From NCBI GenBank assembly GCA_002410505.1, contig DHSO01000039.1, positions 1 through 45,921 on the forward strand: DNA of 45,921 nucleotides, read 5' to 3'. Shown here piece by piece: positions 43,101-45,921 of the stretch; the first letter of the stretch is position 1; each line of letters starts with the position of its first letter. The stretch is from Cloacimonetes bacterium UBA5284 (GTDB lineage Bacteria > Cloacimonadota > Cloacimonadia > Cloacimonadales > Cloacimonadaceae). A model generated the notes under the pieces. That model saw nothing but the letters and a program-made list of their open reading frames with translations. It had not been told where the DNA came from and made no database searches. Position numbers and translations under genes: made by a program.

Positions 43101-43408
43101 CGGATAACAGCGATGCCAATATTCCCACGCCCAGAACAGGCATCACCAATGTGTACCCCAATCCCTTCAATCCTACAACCAATATAGCTTTCACCCTTTC
43201 TGAACCCGGAAATGTAAAAGTGGAGATATTTAACATCAAAGGGCAGAAAGTAAGAGTACTGGTAAATGATATAAGAAACGCAGGTATGCACACTGTGGTT
43301 TGGAATGGCAAAGACGATAATGGTATGGGCGTAGCAAGTGGAGTTTACTACGTCCGTTTCAGCGACCGTCGAAGCTCTCAAACCAGAAAACTAACCATGA
43401 TCAAATAA
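40148..43408 (+). CDS. Very large secreted protein with type IX sorting domain
   Basis: This 1086-residue exported protein has a signal peptide (cleavage near ILMAQWHID), a choice-of-anchor J/MAM-like jelly-roll domain (about 22-175; DEGFEGITTIPQGWSVFDDG), Ig-like beta domains, a nidogen-like domain (about 420-570; PLGFSFPFYGVDY), another beta domain, a globular alpha/beta part (about 735-960; ADAKVLIAYSGTQDYNRIEL) and a sorting domain from NVYPNPFNPTTNIAF to RKLTMIK. It has the look of the family of giant cell-surface proteins of this phylum; I see no clear catalytic triad. It is 16 bp after the HTH-M29-like regulator and 9 bp before the next secreted protein, so likely cotranscribed. Confidence 0.85.
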   Translation: MKATIGIFLILMCSTILMAQWHIDEGFEGITTIPQGWSVFDDGDGLTWRNMEHANAHSGSRAAFADNYLPNQNADWLITPQINVNVGDNLEFYTRSWYSTENLQVYVSTTQAQPGAMNTQLLNLQDIGTDYELVELSLNSYAGMDIYLGFFWECTNYGILIDDIRIGQEIAIDPELNLPESVSMYASDTLIMDFSQYIVSSDISMSSLIVEPNANIEVQISGLNVSLSSNDFVGDEELVFTLNDGFSGLIAVDTLEVIVLEDPAIDFYISAVSSPRMVEYQNIPMIPAFEVTNGGWTAYNDFIAVDLEVYSSTNELLHSDALGQVVDIPPAGSVSLSMPNSFIPTDIEELRFEFSISTEDSNPENNGYVVYTTIIHRFTSGGPDTFGYRYLDSNDPLGPEYEWIEISETGTSSIMYGVPTFSGDDNFSEALPLGFSFPFYGVDYNTAYVDINGEILLAPNNWQTDYPDEGWDNDGNMFNYMYPIPGYTQMPAMIAVYWDDLEADEGVGDVFFETFGSEPNRYTVIQWNDLRFRAGTGAEDLLKFQVILYENGEIKMQYHTVATGQTGASIPHDDGASSTVAIQNQAANTGLPYLREIVQNNTYMGVEPAGNMLHDNLAIIFYSGEDEQEPIITHKAKGNTFFQQQELIATIIDMTDPIEAELHYNYGDGWLSTEADIVTGNEYYFNIMNMPLGSTVDYYFEASDGAGNTATLPADAPGETYSFKVLPTADAKVLIAYSGTQDYNRIELPIYENLLTELNIDYDIYNWEEYENYQIPNLYQGILAYANTGSAHEKMHYFATELSSYLDSGTDQEPRNLWFASDGLASSQHAHPNSSSIRRLMSGYFRTYYVATGLGGGSNGLGGPDSFSYESGTILALPGTPVGTVDLEYPVYANSPDCIFPNDAAGDPYYDSVPYPEIGAEYIYAFEDGPIGGQAYLYHGVAATTVETPSFKTLYFSFDFSQLTNPNHRAQWMEDLMTWWNISPSDNSDANIPTPRTGITNVYPNPFNPTTNIAFTLSEPGNVKVEIFNIKGQKVRVLVNDIRNAGMHTVVWNGKDDNGMGVASGVYYVRFSDRRSSQTRKLTMIK

Positions 43409-43417
43409 GGGGAAAAC

Positions 43418-45082
43418 ATGCAAAAGACAATTATGCTAATCCTTGGCTTTGCATTAAGCCTATCCTTTCTCTGTGCCGGAGATTTTATCATCGGCACAGA
43501 TGACGACACACAAAACAAAGTGCCGCTCTATGGTTACGCGAATTACGGCTGGACCAAATTCTTCTACAAAGCAGATGAATTGCAAGCAGCAGGATTCACA
43601 ACAGCTCAAACTATCGAAAGAATCGCCTTCTACGTTGGCAATGACCAGACTAACTATGAAACTGACAACCAGATGGTTTACATGGGTTATTTCTATGATT
43701 CCCAGTACTCCAGCACAAGCTATCAAAACCCTGCATACCATACTTTGGTATATTCGGGAACGGTATCCTGGAATGGCCCGGGCTGGCAGGAAATCATTCT
43801 TGATACTCCATATTCATTTGACCCAACATACGGCTGGAATCTGGAAATACTGTGGGAAAACCATGATGGTTCCAGAATTGGTGGTCCGCCCAATTTCCAT
43901 ACAACAGGAACATCTTTTTACAGTGCAGTGTACAAGAACGGCACCTCATGGTCCACATCAAATGGATCGCGATCAAAAGACTACAGACCAAACATCTGGC
44001 TGATGAGCAGCCCCGACGCCCCACCACCTCCTGCCACGGCTGTCCTGCCCCTAGACGCAGCCATAGATGTCCCCTTGGATACCATGCTGCGCTGGGAACA
44101 TAATGGCGGTATGCCAAACGATTATATGCTCTGGGTGGGGACCGACAACCCTCCCTCAAATATCGTTAACGCCCTGAGTCTAAGCGAAACCGGATACACG
44201 TTGCCGCAAAACCTGGATTACTCCACCACTTACTATTGGAGAGTGGTGCCGGTAAACGACATCGCTCCGGCAATGAACTGCCCCATATGGTCTTTCACAA
44301 CCATGGCAGATCCATCAATAGTCGATTATCCCCATCTGGAGACATTCGACGGAGAATTCCCTCCCGGTGGTTGGACGCAGTGGGCAGGAACTTTATCAGA
44401 TCCCATCAGTTTTACCAATGGAACTCGCTGGGTACAGGATGATTGGCTAAACTATGCCGGAGACGATAAAGCCGCCAAAATCAACATCTGGGGTTCGATG
44501 AGCGGATACCTGATCTCGCCCATGTTCAATATACCGGATGAAAACTATGTAATGAAAATCGATGCCGCCATTCTTAAATATGGCCAGACCCCTGAAGGAA
44601 CTCCACCAAACTACAGTGCCACAGACGATCAATTTGCCATTCTGATCGGGGATGGATATAGTTGGGAAGTAGCAGATGTAGTAAGAGAATACAACAACAG
44701 CGGTTCCGAATATGTGCTGAACAATATCCCGATGGCGGGTGAAACCATCACTATCTCGCTGGCAGAGCATACCGGTCATATCCGTGTTGCATTCTTTGCC
44801 GGATCCATCGATTCCAATGATGACAACGACTATATGCTGAATAATTTCTGGATTGGTGATGCCGATTACAGCTATCCCACTCCCACAGTGCAGATGCTTA
44901 CGGACGAAAGCACCGGTGCACCTCGCCTTAGCTGGGAACCAATCCCCTACGCTCGTAAATACAACCTATACAAAACAAACGATCCAAGTACGGATTATAT
45001 TCATTTCAAAAGTATCAGCGGAAGCTCCTATGTGGTGGATCCCGCAGAAAACAAAGCATTTTTCAAAATCACGGCAGAGTAA
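43418..45082 (+). CDS. Secreted Fn3/jelly-roll protein
   Basis: The 554-residue protein begins with a signal peptide (cleavage near FLCAGDFI), followed by a beta domain of the kind found at the N terminus of S8-type or choice-of-anchor proteins (about 20-190), an Fn3 domain (about 200-300; DVPLDTMLRWEHNGGMPNDY), a choice-of-anchor J-like domain (about 305-490; YPHLETFDGEFPPGGWTQWA) and a short final Fn3-like stretch ending FFKITAE. No sorting domain is seen; the end resembles that of the LamG protein at 22517. It follows the 40148 gene by 9 bp and is closed by a strong terminator. Confidence 0.83.
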   Translation: MQKTIMLILGFALSLSFLCAGDFIIGTDDDTQNKVPLYGYANYGWTKFFYKADELQAAGFTTAQTIERIAFYVGNDQTNYETDNQMVYMGYFYDSQYSSTSYQNPAYHTLVYSGTVSWNGPGWQEIILDTPYSFDPTYGWNLEILWENHDGSRIGGPPNFHTTGTSFYSAVYKNGTSWSTSNGSRSKDYRPNIWLMSSPDAPPPPATAVLPLDAAIDVPLDTMLRWEHNGGMPNDYMLWVGTDNPPSNIVNALSLSETGYTLPQNLDYSTTYYWRVVPVNDIAPAMNCPIWSFTTMADPSIVDYPHLETFDGEFPPGGWTQWAGTLSDPISFTNGTRWVQDDWLNYAGDDKAAKINIWGSMSGYLISPMFNIPDENYVMKIDAAILKYGQTPEGTPPNYSATDDQFAILIGDGYSWEVADVVREYNNSGSEYVLNNIPMAGETITISLAEHTGHIRVAFFAGSIDSNDDNDYMLNNFWIGDADYSYPTPTVQMLTDESTGAPRLSWEPIPYARKYNLYKTNDPSTDYIHFKSISGSSYVVDPAENKAFFKITAE

Positions 45083-45131
45083 ATTCCCACTCTGATGTAT
45101 CCCTAATTTCGAAATTCTGTTATCGCACATT

Positions 45132-45166
45132 ACGAGGCGCCCGGCCAAAGCGCCTCGTTCTTTTTT
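45132..45166 (+). terminator. Terminator of the secreted-protein operon
   Basis: ACGAGGCGC (45132-45140) and GCGCCTCGT (45150-45158) form a perfect 9-bp stem, nine-base loop, then TCTTTTTT. A textbook intrinsic terminator 50 bp after the stop. Confidence 0.92.
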
Positions 45167-45276
45167 GCAAATATACAGGGTTTGAGATACCCATCAGGCT
45201 ACAGGGATAATTCAGCTTGACCTGAAAGCACGTCTAAAGAAAGCTGTACGGTAAAGAACACTCTGAGGAGAAAGAC

Positions 45277-45558
45277 ATGTTGAAAACAAACGAATACTTC
45301 GAAGGTAAAGTAAAATCGATCGCCCTGAACAACCATCTGGGCAACTCCACCATAGGCGTGATGGACATCGGCGAATATGAATTCGGCACATCCACTATCG
45401 AGCATATGACAGTCATCAGCGGAGCCTTGATCGTGAAACTACCGGACACTACAGAATGGAAAACCTACAATCCCAACGAGACCTTTATCGTGGCTGCCAA
45501 TCAGAAATTCCAGCTGAAAGTAAAAGAACAGACCGCGTATCTCTGCCGTTACGAGTAG
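45277..45558 (+). CDS. ppnP: Pyrimidine/purine nucleoside phosphorylase PpnP
   Basis: PpnP cleaves several nucleosides (uridine, adenosine, guanosine, inosine and others) with phosphate to the free base and ribose-1-phosphate. The 93-residue cupin matches E. coli PpnP (YaiE, DUF1255) over its length: NEYFEGKVKSIALNNHLG, IEHMTVISGALIVKLPD, TAYLCRYE at the end. A GAGGAGAAAGAC site precedes the ATG. It is a single-gene unit between two terminators and complements the uridine kinase and hypoxanthine phosphoribosyltransferase of this window as nucleoside salvage. Confidence 0.95.
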   Translation: MLKTNEYFEGKVKSIALNNHLGNSTIGVMDIGEYEFGTSTIEHMTVISGALIVKLPDTTEWKTYNPNETFIVAANQKFQLKVKEQTAYLCRYE

Positions 45559-45578
45559 AAAACTTTTATAAGCACCGG

Positions 45579-45605
45579 CCCGAGGCTCAGACCTCGGGTT
45601 TTTTT
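45579..45605 (+). terminator. Terminator of ppnP
   Basis: CCCGAGG (45579-45585) and CCTCGGG (45592-45598), a six-base loop and seven T in a row. A strong intrinsic terminator 20 bp after the stop. Confidence 0.92.
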
Positions 45606-45727
45606 GTGTCTATGCACTCCCTGCATCCCTCTATTTGTGAAGATGTATACCCAAGGGGATTAGTCCCGGTATTAGCATCTGTCCCGTAACTCCCGTAAAC
45701 ACGAGATATCTGCTGATGGTGAGCGCG

Positions 45728-45760
45728 TGCTAAAAACCAGTGCTAAAACCTGCTAAAACC
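45728..45760. repeat. Short tandem repeat
   Basis: Three direct copies of TGCTAAAACC: the first as TGCTAAAAACCAG (45728), then exact copies at 45741 and 45751. It lies in the noncoding stretch between the ppnP terminator and the palindromic element. Confidence 0.6.
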
Positions 45761-45790
45761 AGAAAGACCAAAAATTCATGTCCATTGTCA

Positions 45791-45897
45791 GCTCTGTAGA
45801 CAGTGTTAATTAAGTGGTCATCAAGCCTTAATCAAGCGTTAATAATTAACGCTTGGTGAAGGCTTGATGACCACTTGATTAACACTGTCTACAGAGC
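45791..45897. repeat. 107-bp palindromic element, copy 2
   Basis: Arms of 53 bases (45791-45843 and 45845-45897) are reverse complements with three mismatches around one central A. Outside them TGTCA/TTACA extends the pairing to about 58. The right arm matches copy 1 at 50 of 53 positions, and the two stand in the same orientation. Apart from this and the tandem repeat, I see nothing else in 45606-45921. Confidence 0.9.
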
Positions 45898-45921
45898 TTA
45901 CAGAGAGATTTGGAAAATGGT

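Overview
The window looks like chromosomal DNA of a Gram-negative, diderm bacterium of the FCB group, most likely Candidatus Cloacimonadota (Cloacimonas-like). I base this on base composition, on several large exported proteins, three of which end in a type IX (Por-type) sorting domain with the Y/S-P-N-P motif, and on lipoproteins with clear lipoboxes. It also carries HslUV, FtsH and tricorn protease together, a class II photolyase, and an rpmH-rnpA-yidD-yidC-khpB cluster. The taxonomic call is inference from gene content, since no 16S gene is present. Coding density is high, Shine-Dalgarno sites are strong, and many neighbouring genes overlap by 1-20 bp.

Layout. 91-7245 (+): a BNR-repeat lipoprotein, an AlkD-type DNA glycosylase, a class II CPD photolyase, a hybrid histidine kinase with a solute-binding sensor domain, and uridine kinase. 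7295-20663 (-): a tightly packed ten-gene operon read tilS, hpt, ftsH, hslV, hslU, MFS exporter, pgeF, DUF342, tricorn protease, TPR protein. It puts three proteolytic machines in one transcription unit. 21085-26855: an accessory-looking region with an AraC/GyrI regulator divergent from a LamG protein-methyltransferase-VOC operon, then two small regulator plus membrane-protein pairs and an unrecognised protein. 26892-27206 holds the first copy of a 107-bp palindromic element. 27207-30997: two secreted sorting-domain proteins, divergently transcribed, and a small membrane protein. 31284-31966: a CIRCE operator, groES without groEL, and thioredoxin. 32108-36117: rpmH, rnpA, yidD, yidC, khpB and an MBL-fold hydrolase, closed by a terminator. 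36188-45082: an RCC1-LruC protein and a lipoprotein on the minus strand, divergent from an HTH regulator fused to a degenerate M29-aminopeptidase-like domain and two very large secreted proteins. 45277-45558: ppnP between two good terminators. The window ends in a second copy of the palindromic element.

How the genes work together. The window combines housekeeping protein quality control (FtsH, HslUV, tricorn, GroES, thioredoxin, YidC/YidD) with the outer surface of the cell (sorting-domain proteins, lipoproteins, LruC/RCC1, LamG) and DNA damage reversal (AlkD-like, photolyase). I judge the following most worth a second look: the HTH-pseudo-aminopeptidase regulator heading a secreted-protein operon, the two related 107-bp palindromes, the FtsH with an extra signal peptide and membrane segment, and the 17- and 22-bp phased direct repeats between the AraC-family gene and the LamG operon. 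I see no tRNA, rRNA, CRISPR array, insertion sequence or replication origin.
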